Assembly: GCA_030682385.1 (NCBI GenBank)
Contig: JAUXOG010000089.1
Location: 1-60,601, forward strand
Direction: 5' to 3'
Length of the DNA: 60,601 nucleotides
Origin: Bacteroidota bacterium
GTDB lineage: Bacteria; Bacteroidota; Ignavibacteria; UBA10030; BY39
The position numbers were made by a program, and so were the translations under genes. The number at the start of each line of letters is the position of its first letter. Within the stretch, counting starts at the first letter, position 1. Shown piece after piece: positions 7,738 to 14,625 of this stretch. The notes under the pieces are model-generated. The model was given only the letters and a program-made list of their open reading frames with translations, had not been told where the DNA came from and made no database searches.

Positions 7738-7811
7738 GCGCCTGTAGCTCAATTGGATAGAGCATCTGCCTTCGGAGCAGAGGGTTAGGGGTTCAAGTCC
7801 CTTCAGGCGTA
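7738..7811 (+). tRNA. tRNA-Arg (anticodon TCG)
   Basis: Complete cloverleaf: acceptor GCGCCTG/CAGGCGT with G1-U72, discriminator A. Anticodon stem TCTGC/GCAGA encloses loop CTTCGGA, giving anticodon TCG. CCA is not encoded. This is the intact copy downstream of the broken ones. An AATTG tract (7699-7734) ends three bases before it. Confidence 0.95.
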
Positions 7812-7872
7812 CAAATTTATACGCCGCTACTCTCTTTGCTTTTTTCTCAAATCATATTAATCTTGAAATCAA

Positions 7873-9207
7873 ATGCCTACTGTAATAATTGTAGATAAAA
7901 TACTAACGAGTTCACAGCCGGAACTATTAACGAGCGCCGCTATCCTTATTGAAGAAAATCGCATTACGAAAATCGTTACAGGAAAAGATGTTGACGAACT
8001 CGCCAACTACGATACAATAGACGCTTCACACTGTATAGCAATACCCGGATTCGTGCAAACGCATATACATCTCTGCCAAACATTATTCCGCGGGATGGCT
8101 GAAAACTTACTCTTGTTAGATTGGCTGCAAAAGAGAATCTTTCCGTTTGAAGCTGCTCACAACGCTGAATCGATGCACGCATCTGCGATGATGGGAATTG
8201 CTGAGTTGATCCGAAGCGGCACTACCACAATTTTAGATATGGGAAGTGTAAATCATCACGAGGAAGTTATTCGTGCAATCGGAGAAACCGGTTTCCGCGC
8301 ATTTACTGGCAAGGCGATGATGGATATAAACGGGGCGTTCTCGAAATTAAAAGAGCCGACTGAAGATTCTATTTCATCTACAATAGCACTTGCTGAAAAG
8401 TGGCATAACTCGTTTGATGAGCGTGTAAAATATGCACCCGCCCCACGTTTCGTACTTTCCTGCACCGATGAATTAATGAAGGAAGCATTCGAAATTACAA
8501 AACAATTCGACGGGATGCTTTATCATACTCACGCTTCCGAAAACTACGGCGAGGTGAATGCTGTCCGCGAAAGATGTAAAATGGATAATGTCGAGTTTTT
8601 AAATCACCTCAAAGTTCTTTCTAAAAATACTGTACTTGCTCACTGCATACATCTTAATGAAAACGAAATACAATTGATGAAGCAAACCAAAACAAGTGTT
8701 GCCCATTGTCCGAGTTCAAATTTGAAATTAGGTTCCGGAATAGCAAACATACCGCGTTACATTTCGGAAGGAATAACTGTATCGCTTGCAGCCGATGGCG
8801 CCCCGTGCAACAACAATTTGAATATGTTTCAAGAAATGCGGCTCGCAGGATTGATACAAAAGCCGGTACACGGACCAACCTCGATGCCTGCCAAAACAGT
8901 TTTTGAAATGGCTACAATCGGTGGAGCGAAAGCATTGGGGCTTGAGAACGAGATTGGGAGTATTGAAGTTGGTAAGAAAGCCGATATAGTTCTTCTCGAC
9001 TTAAATAATTTCTGGAATCCGCTGATTCAAGATGATGCAGATGATTTATACACAACTATTGTCTATTCCGCCGAGCCGATAAATGTAGATTCGGTTATGA
9101 TAGACGGGAAATGGGTCTATCGCAAAAAAGAATTTGCCGGGATTGATGAAGAATTAATTCTTTCAAATGCAAGAAACGAATTAAAGAAGTTGTTGGATAG
9201 GATTTAA
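7873..9207 (+). CDS. Amidohydrolase, SAH/MTA/5'-deoxyadenosine deaminase type
   Basis: 444 residues of the metal-dependent ATZ/TRZ (subtype III amidohydrolase) family. Metal and catalytic residues are visible: HIH at 64-66 (THIHLCQT), HTHASE at 218-223, AHCIH around 257-260, AHCP at 278, and D308 in AADGAPCNNN. The C-terminus has the usual IEVGKKADIVLLDL return strand. These enzymes deaminate S-adenosylhomocysteine, methylthioadenosine or 5'-deoxyadenosine; guanine deaminase-like enzymes are related. The NNLNMFQEMRLA segment favours the adenosine-derivative group. Cytoplasmic. It starts 62 bp after tRNA-Arg, with no clear RBS and no partner gene. Confidence 0.8.
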   Translation: MPTVIIVDKILTSSQPELLTSAAILIEENRITKIVTGKDVDELANYDTIDASHCIAIPGFVQTHIHLCQTLFRGMAENLLLLDWLQKRIFPFEAAHNAESMHASAMMGIAELIRSGTTTILDMGSVNHHEEVIRAIGETGFRAFTGKAMMDINGAFSKLKEPTEDSISSTIALAEKWHNSFDERVKYAPAPRFVLSCTDELMKEAFEITKQFDGMLYHTHASENYGEVNAVRERCKMDNVEFLNHLKVLSKNTVLAHCIHLNENEIQLMKQTKTSVAHCPSSNLKLGSGIANIPRYISEGITVSLAADGAPCNNNLNMFQEMRLAGLIQKPVHGPTSMPAKTVFEMATIGGAKALGLENEIGSIEVGKKADIVLLDLNNFWNPLIQDDADDLYTTIVYSAEPINVDSVMIDGKWVYRKKEFAGIDEELILSNARNELKKLLDRI

Positions 9208-9339
9208 GGGCTCCCTCCTGTTTATTTTACCTTACCCAGAAGGTATAATTTATTTTATTATTTGTACAAGTATTTCATATTTTTAAATTTTGTTTCTTCC
9301 AAGCTCTTATTTATATTTAAATAAAAATATGGAGGAGAT

Positions 9340-10965
9340 ATGAAAATTATAATTTGTTCATTTTTGTTTTTATTTTTTATCACCACAGAGGTTTATAACC
9401 AAACCATTATTAAAGGGAAACTTTTAAGTTACGACGGCTCACCAATGCCTAAAGCCCACGTCCATTATTTTGATAACAAAAAAACAAATTCTATCGAAGT
9501 CGGTAATGATGGATTCTTTGAGTTTACAACCGACCTCAATGGTATCGTTAAGTTTTCGTGTAGCGGAGTTAATCATAATCTGACTGATGTTGCTTTGTTA
9601 GCTGAAAATACCGGCACTTACGTTGTTGAAGTAAATCTGAGTCCGTATGAATATGCCGATGCGGTCAACGGAGTAAAAATTATTGGCGATTTTAACGCTT
9701 TCGATTTTGAAACCGCTCAGCAAATGATTAAAGAACCTGACGGAACCTATACCTCTGTATTCAATACGTCTGAAGAAAAATTTTCTTATCAAATTTTAGG
9801 AATTGTTGCCAATCGAAGTGTGAACGGAACAATGTCGGAAGATTATGAATACGACGGTGGCGGCGATTACCGATCGATTGTAACTCCCGAAGATGGGAAA
9901 GTTAAAATAATTTTTGACCCTGCAAAGCTAATACGCTCCAAAAACAAACCGGAAATAATAGTTAAACACGATGATATTGCAGTTCAAAAATTTTCGGCTT
10001 ACTTTTCAGATTATTCACAACTGTATAAAGAGAAAGAGAAAGCTTACAGCTTGTCGCTGAATTCTCACATTGCAAGCGGTAAAAAACTGAGAGACTTTAA
10101 ATTTAACTGGGTTCAGGAACAGGTTGATAAACTAAAAAACAAAATATCGGTAGAACAAAATCAAAAGCTACGGCAGTTTTTACTTTTAAGCTATTTTCAA
10201 TTATACTCTTTCGACCCAAAGAATGCTGATTCAACTTTAATAAATCGGGTTATCCAAGAAGTTCCCTTGAATTCAATATTCTGGGGTGCAGATGCTCAAT
10301 TAAATGCTACAGCACTCAGTTCACTCAACAAAAAAGGTAATATTAATTTTTATATCTCAAACCTACTGGAAGAAAATACAAATGATAAGTTAAAATCAGC
10401 GTTGCTTTATGCTGAATATGAGAGACTAAAGTCGGATGGACTTGATGGTGATGCAGAAAAATACTACAATAAATTAATTAATGGCTACAGCAACAGCCGT
10501 GAAGTAAAAGCATTAAAAATTAAGAACCTTAAATTAGTTGGCTCGCTCGTTCCTGAATTTTCATTTGTATCGTTAGATGAGCCAAATGTAGTTTACACAA
10601 ACGAAAGTTTGAAAGGTAAAAATTATTTGTTAGATTTCTGGGCAACTTGGTGTAAACCCTGTGTCGATGAAATGGAAAACCTTCATAAGACATACGAAAA
10701 GTTTAAAGATAAGAATTTTGAGATAATCAGTATCTCACTCGATAACAGCCCTAAAGCTGTTAATAAATTTCGTGAAGGTAAATGGAAAATGCCTTGGTTG
10801 CATAGTTTTTTGAACAATGGTTTCCAAAATAAAATAGCAGAAAAATTCGGCATCGTCGGTATCCCCAAACCAGTTTTAGTGGATGTATCGGGAAAAGTAG
10901 TTGCTGCCGATTTTGAACTGCGTGGCGAAAACTTAGAAACAAAGATTTCTGAAATTTTAAAATAA
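9340..10965 (+). CDS. Exported thiol-disulfide oxidoreductase, TlpA/AhpC-TSA type
   Basis: 541 residues with a strong RBS (GGAGGAG) and an N-terminal signal (MKIIICSFLFLFFITTEVYNQ). Residues ~22-100 form a beta-rich carboxypeptidase-regulatory-like domain, and the middle ~300 residues are helical and unrecognised. The C-terminal ~140 residues are a thioredoxin fold with redox site WCKPC (W437-C441), SLDNSP and the cis-proline segment GIVGIPKP. This layout resembles the periplasmic redoxins of Bacteroidota. It probably reduces or shuffles disulfides in the periplasm. The next gene starts 17 bp downstream and encodes a T9SS cargo protein, so the two may be cotranscribed. Confidence 0.8.
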   Translation: MKIIICSFLFLFFITTEVYNQTIIKGKLLSYDGSPMPKAHVHYFDNKKTNSIEVGNDGFFEFTTDLNGIVKFSCSGVNHNLTDVALLAENTGTYVVEVNLSPYEYADAVNGVKIIGDFNAFDFETAQQMIKEPDGTYTSVFNTSEEKFSYQILGIVANRSVNGTMSEDYEYDGGGDYRSIVTPEDGKVKIIFDPAKLIRSKNKPEIIVKHDDIAVQKFSAYFSDYSQLYKEKEKAYSLSLNSHIASGKKLRDFKFNWVQEQVDKLKNKISVEQNQKLRQFLLLSYFQLYSFDPKNADSTLINRVIQEVPLNSIFWGADAQLNATALSSLNKKGNINFYISNLLEENTNDKLKSALLYAEYERLKSDGLDGDAEKYYNKLINGYSNSREVKALKIKNLKLVGSLVPEFSFVSLDEPNVVYTNESLKGKNYLLDFWATWCKPCVDEMENLHKTYEKFKDKNFEIISISLDNSPKAVNKFREGKWKMPWLHSFLNNGFQNKIAEKFGIVGIPKPVLVDVSGKVVAADFELRGENLETKISEILK

Positions 10966-10982
10966 ACTTAGAAAGTGTACAA

Positions 10983-13775
10983 ATGAAAAAATTATTTACT
11001 CTCTTAGGATTAGCGTTGCTATCAACATTTCAACTATTCCCACAAATCCCGCAATACAGCGTTACAATGACACAAGTCCATTACGAATCGCTTTACACCC
11101 GCAGCATTTGGAGCGATGTTCGTCTGCCAGCTCCGTTTACATCCAACGACTCTTTATGGAGCGGCTCAACTATCCGCTTTAAAGGGCATTCTACTCGTTA
11201 TTATCCGAAAAAATCTTACAGAGTTCGCTTCTCCACGTCCCAATTATTTTACGGAGTTCGTGATGCAAACTTCAATTCTATGTACACCGACAAATCCTTA
11301 ATCAGAGAAAAACTCGCCTGGGATTTATTTGCCGACATGAAAGCTGTTGCACCTTTTTGCTACCACGCAAATTTTTCTATTAATAATGAATCCAAGGGAT
11401 TGTTTTCTTTTATTGATAAAATAGATAGCTATTTCCTCTTATACAGGGGGTTTACACCCGGTCCGATGTATGAAGCAAACGATACGTGGACGTTGGCAGA
11501 CTTAACCGTTCAACCAGACAGTCTCCTTCAATTGTATTACGATTTAGGTATCGGAACGAGCTACGCCGACTTGAAAGAATTAATTCAAGCGCTTAACGAC
11601 GCTCCCGATGAAACATTTGCCCAAACGGCAATTCAATTGTTCGATACTCTGAGCGTATTAAATTGGTTCTGCGCAAACACTATTACTATGATGGGGGATA
11701 GTTACAACAAGAATTATTATCTATATCGTGATACAACAAGGCTATCCCAGCAATGGATAATAATACCTTGGGATTATGATTTGTCGTGGGGTCGCAGCGG
11801 AGATTTATCAAAACCTTATCCATCATCTCTATTAAATGACGGTTTCGCTTATACCTATCAACCCCTTGCCGGTCCATCAAATGTTTTAAAAGATAGGTGG
11901 ATGGCTACGCCGCAGTTAAAGGAAATGTTCAGGACTCGATTGAAGTTCGTTCTTGATTCACTTTTTACAGAAGCCCGTTATCATACAAAAATTGATAGTC
12001 TTAAAACTCTCATCGAAAATGAAGTAGCTGCCGATAATTACAAATGGGGAACGATGCAGGATTTTTATGAACAGGTAGATGCCTTAAAATATTATGTAAC
12101 AGTCAGGAGAAGTTTTCTTTATAAAACATTCATAAATCCTCCGAGCGGAATGTATAATATGGTTACACTTCCAATTACGCAGACGAATGTTCCGTATCAT
12201 TTTGTAACTTACGATGGTCGCACAATTGCCACGATGTGGTTTACCAGCATTAGCGGGCTGGATAGTATAAATGTGCGAGCTTATCCGGATTCCACTCCAC
12301 CTCTTATCAGTAACCCCGGCAGCGAACGTTATTTGAAAAGATGGCTAAGAATAACTCCCTATCCATCGAACGCGCAATTTAACGCAAAGCTCCAGTATAT
12401 GTATCAGGATATACAAGCGGATAAACGAGAAGTGGGCGCCGGAGTTCAGGATGAGAAATTGTTAAGGGCGGGTTTCTTTAACGGTTCATACTACGAAAGT
12501 TTGCCCACAAAAATAAATTCCTTCGCAAACACAGTAACTATTGACCAGATAAACCAATCACAGGTCGGAATTAATAAATATATTTCAGCATTGATTTCCG
12601 ATACTTATACTCAAAAATGGTTCAAACAACCGAATTTTTTCTGGCAGAAATTGAACGATGTAAAATTCACAGACCGTCAAAATGGATTTGCAGTAGGCGA
12701 CCAGGGAGTATTCCTAAAAACAACGGACGGCGGAGTAAGCTGGGCAATGGGCTGGATCGGGAATAATTTGCCATTTTACAAATTTGCTAATCCAACTCAG
12801 AATGTTTTCTTCGCAGTTGGAGAGAACGGTTCGTTGTTCAACAGCGCCGACGGCGGAACCATTTGGCAAAAGCGAGCACTTTCAAACAAGAAAACAATAC
12901 GCGCTATATCCATGAATCTTTCGCAACCCGGTTGGATTGCGGGCGATAAAGGATTTGCCGCTTCAACAGTTGACAGCGGAAAAACCTGGAACGAGATGGT
13001 TGTTGACTCGACGAAGAACTTTTACGGCGTTGATGTGTTCCCCGACTGGAAAGCCGTACTTGCCGGAGACAATGGAACTGTTTTTATTTCTACAGACAGC
13101 GTGAACGGCTGGGAACAGAAATATCCCGGCGTAACGGCAAATTTGCAAGCTGTAAAAATTATCGGCAACCAATTATTTATTGCAGGGGATAGCGGCACTG
13201 TAATTACATCGAGCGATAGAGGATTAACATGGGAAAACATCAGCGTTCCGATAGCAACCAACCTCAAAGATATTTTTCTTTTAACTAATCAAGCGATGTA
13301 CGTTGTGGGAGATGTCGGGAAAATATATTACACGAACAATGGCGGCACAAACTGGTATTCACAGTACAGCGCCGACTCGCACGATTTATTTGCCGTAGCG
13401 TTTGTCGATTCGGCGTATGGAATAGCTGTCGGGAATGATGGCACAATTCTAAAGACAACCGAACCCGGTACTTTGAATGGAAACAAACCGCCGGTCGCTA
13501 CTATACCCGATGATTTCAAGCTCTATCAGAATTATCCCAACCCATTTAATCCGACCACCATAATTGAATACGATATTCCGGTCCAAACGAAAGTCGTGAT
13601 GAAAGTTTATAATATTCTAGGACAGGAAGTAGCAACGTTAGTGAATGAAGAACTTAATGCAGGACGCTATGAGGTTAAGTTTAATGGTTCGCGCTTATCG
13701 AGTGGTGTGTATTTTTATAGGATAACAACAGGAAGTGGATTTTCTCAGACAAAAAAACTTTTGCTGCTGAAATAG
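10983..13775 (+). CDS. CotH kinase-like protein with YCF48 repeats and T9SS sorting domain
   Basis: 930 residues with a signal peptide. Residues ~25-390 match the CotH family: IRFKGHSTRYYPKKSYRVRF, a ligand-loop block at SLIREKLAWDLF, GLFSFIDKIDSYFL, and the acidic motif IIPWDYDLSWGR (about residues 258-269). CotH is an atypical secreted protein kinase of spore coats that is also widespread in non-sporulating bacteria. Residues ~545-835 contain repeated YCF48/BNR-like blades (FAVGDQGVFLKTTDGG, YVVGDVGKIYYTNNGG). The last ~83 residues are the T9SS sorting domain. An exported surface protein, possibly phosphorylating other secreted proteins, is inferred from the family. Confidence 0.82.
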   Translation: MKKLFTLLGLALLSTFQLFPQIPQYSVTMTQVHYESLYTRSIWSDVRLPAPFTSNDSLWSGSTIRFKGHSTRYYPKKSYRVRFSTSQLFYGVRDANFNSMYTDKSLIREKLAWDLFADMKAVAPFCYHANFSINNESKGLFSFIDKIDSYFLLYRGFTPGPMYEANDTWTLADLTVQPDSLLQLYYDLGIGTSYADLKELIQALNDAPDETFAQTAIQLFDTLSVLNWFCANTITMMGDSYNKNYYLYRDTTRLSQQWIIIPWDYDLSWGRSGDLSKPYPSSLLNDGFAYTYQPLAGPSNVLKDRWMATPQLKEMFRTRLKFVLDSLFTEARYHTKIDSLKTLIENEVAADNYKWGTMQDFYEQVDALKYYVTVRRSFLYKTFINPPSGMYNMVTLPITQTNVPYHFVTYDGRTIATMWFTSISGLDSINVRAYPDSTPPLISNPGSERYLKRWLRITPYPSNAQFNAKLQYMYQDIQADKREVGAGVQDEKLLRAGFFNGSYYESLPTKINSFANTVTIDQINQSQVGINKYISALISDTYTQKWFKQPNFFWQKLNDVKFTDRQNGFAVGDQGVFLKTTDGGVSWAMGWIGNNLPFYKFANPTQNVFFAVGENGSLFNSADGGTIWQKRALSNKKTIRAISMNLSQPGWIAGDKGFAASTVDSGKTWNEMVVDSTKNFYGVDVFPDWKAVLAGDNGTVFISTDSVNGWEQKYPGVTANLQAVKIIGNQLFIAGDSGTVITSSDRGLTWENISVPIATNLKDIFLLTNQAMYVVGDVGKIYYTNNGGTNWYSQYSADSHDLFAVAFVDSAYGIAVGNDGTILKTTEPGTLNGNKPPVATIPDDFKLYQNYPNPFNPTTIIEYDIPVQTKVVMKVYNILGQEVATLVNEELNAGRYEVKFNGSRLSSGVYFYRITTGSGFSQTKKLLLLK

Positions 13776-13822
13776 GGGTTATATTGATTTTGTAAATAAA
13801 ATTAGCTATATTTTTACCGTTC

Positions 13823-13848
13823 AAAACCCGACAACATGTCGGGTTTGT
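13823..13848 (+). terminator. Terminator candidate after the CotH/YCF48 gene
   Basis: AAACCCGACA-ACA-TGTCGGGTTT is a perfect stem-loop 50 bp past the stop codon. Only a short T-run follows (TTTGTTA), so it may act instead as another member of the CCCG...CGGG palindromes. Confidence 0.55.
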
Positions 13849-13903
13849 TATGAAAAATAGAAATTTTGCAGATTCAAAGGGAAATTTCGCCTTTGGCACA
13901 CAC

Positions 13904-13978
13904 GGTGTCCATAGTTCAGCTGGTTAGAACGCCAGGTTGTGGCCCTGGAGGTCGAGGGTTCAAGTCCCTCTGGACACC
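13904..13978 (+). tRNA. tRNA-His (anticodon GTG)
   Basis: Anticodon stem CCAGG/CCTGG encloses loop TTGTGGC, giving anticodon GTG. The extra 5' G (13904) opposite C73 (13978) and the acceptor GTGTCCA/TGGACAC are typical of tRNA-His. The T-arm is GAGGGTTCAAGTCCCTC. Confidence 0.95.
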
Positions 13979-13979
13979 C

Positions 13980-14051
13980 TAAAAATTTCGGATTTGATTC
14001 ATAAATCATAAATTCCCGCCTGACCTGCGGGCAGGTGCAATCCGAAATTTA
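13980..14051. repeat. Large palindrome between tRNA-His and tRNA-Glu
   Basis: AAATTTCGGATT pairs with AATCCGAAATTT, enclosing ATTCATAAATCATAAAT and an apical CCCGC-CTGACCT-GCGGG. This nested layout, a long AT-rich arm with a GC-rich palindrome at one side, resembles the paired-hairpin elements in opposite order. It fills almost the whole gap between the two tRNA genes. Confidence 0.65.
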
Positions 14052-14054
14052 GCC

Positions 14055-14127
14055 GCCCCTATCGTCTAGAGGCCTAGGACACGAGCTTTTCAAGCTTGGA
14101 ACACGGGTTCGAATCCCGTTGGGGGCA
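14055..14127 (+). tRNA. tRNA-Glu (anticodon TTC)
   Basis: Acceptor GCCCCTA/TGGGGGC with discriminator A. Anticodon stem CGAGC/GCTTG encloses loop TTTTCAA, giving anticodon TTC. T-arm is ACGGGTTCGAATCCCGT. Parts of this gene and its 3' flank recur at 14237-14382, 14383-14555 and 34760-34980. Confidence 0.95.
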
Positions 14128-14146
14128 CTGCAAAAAATATCAAATT

Positions 14147-14172
14147 ACAAATCCGCCGGAGGCGGACAAATT
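14147..14172. repeat. Short palindromic insert in the tRNA-Glu 3' flank
   Basis: The 26-bp insert contains ATCCGCC-GGA-GGCGGA and ends with CAAATT, repeating the CAAATT that precedes it (14141-14146). The third copy of this flank (34931-34945) has a single CAAATT and no palindrome, giving an empty-site reference. The same insert is present at 14401-14426 with one loop change. Confidence 0.8.
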
Positions 14173-14184
14173 TCAAATCAATAA

Positions 14185-14220
14185 CAAAAGCCACGATAGT
14201 TTGTCGCGGCTTTTGTCCTT
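14185..14220 (+). terminator. Terminator of tRNA-Glu
   Basis: CAAAAGCC-A-CGA pairs with TCG-C-GGCTTTTG around TAGTTTG, followed by TCCTTTT. Copies lie at 14439-14474 and 34949-34980, all downstream of a tRNA-Glu 3' end or fragment. Confidence 0.7.
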
Positions 14221-14236
14221 TTAAGTGATGAGGTGT

Positions 14237-14382
14237 GCTTTTCAAATCCCGCTTCTCCGCCTTCGACGGATACAGCGGGATCCGCAATTCGACTGATAAC
14301 ATATCTGCACTACGTTTGATAAATTATGTCGAATTGGGACTTGGAACATCCCGACAAAGTCGGGAAATCCCGTTGGGGGCAC
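14237..14382 (+). pseudogene. Broken tRNA-Glu copy 2, anticodon loop split by element E
   Basis: GCTTTTCAA (14237-14245) is the tRNA-Glu anticodon arm up to base 38. Element E (14246-14339) is inserted there, and the gene resumes with CTTGGAACA. In the T-arm the bases CGGGTTCG are replaced by a palindrome TCCCGAC-AAA-GTCGGGA (14349-14365), after which AATCCCGTTGGGGGCAC ends the tRNA. Most of the 5' half has been lost. Confidence 0.8.
14246..14339 (+). repeat. Paired-hairpin element copy E, in the tRNA-Glu anticodon loop
   Basis: Hairpin 1: ATCCCGC...GCGGGAT (14246-14282), with a smaller TCCG...CGGA inside the loop. The core is CCGCAATT. Hairpin 2 has CAATTCGAC pairing with GTCGAATTG, and the end is GGGA. 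It is a variant subfamily of copies A-D: the positions are the same but the arms differ. Confidence 0.75.
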
Positions 14383-14560
14383 TCCGAAAAATATCAAATT
14401 ACAAATCCGCCGGCGGCGGACAAATTTCAAATCAATAACAAAAGCCACGATAGTTTGTCGGGGCTTTTGTCCTTTTAAGTGATGAGGTGTGCTATTCAAA
14501 TACCGCTTCTCCGCCTTCGACAGATACAACGGGATCCGCAATTCGACTGATAACACTTCT
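14383..14560 (+). repeat. Tandem copy of the tRNA-Glu flank with partial element F
   Basis: This repeats 14128-14300 at a period of 254 bp: the flank with palindrome (14401-14426), terminator copy (14439-14474), GCTATTCAA of the tRNA anticodon arm (14491-14499), and the first half of an element like E (14500-14555). It stops before hairpin 2 closes. Together with the surrounding RNA genes this fills the 13776-14625 gap; no protein gene is evident. Confidence 0.75.
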
Positions 14561-14566
14561 GCTGAA

Positions 14567-14601
14567 AATAAAAAACCCCGGCTTGCTTGAACAAACCGAG
14601 G
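14567..14601 (-). terminator. Rho-independent terminator of the subtilisin gene
   Basis: On the minus strand CCTCGGTTTG (14592-14601) pairs with CAAGCCGGGG (14576-14585), with two G-U pairs and a six-base loop, then a T-run (complement of 14567-14575). It lies 25 bp past the stop codon of the minus-strand gene. Confidence 0.8.
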
Positions 14602-14625
14602 TATAATTGAGAGTTGTTCGCAAGT

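Noticed and set aside
14090-14556. Two minus-strand open frames over the tRNA-Glu repeats (with VPPTGFEPVF or VPPTGF at the end), and a similar one at 34830-35015
   Set aside because: They are translations of the tRNA-Glu 3' end, its terminator and the hairpin elements; the PPTGFEP string is a familiar false product of tRNA sequence. The similarity among them reflects the DNA repeat.
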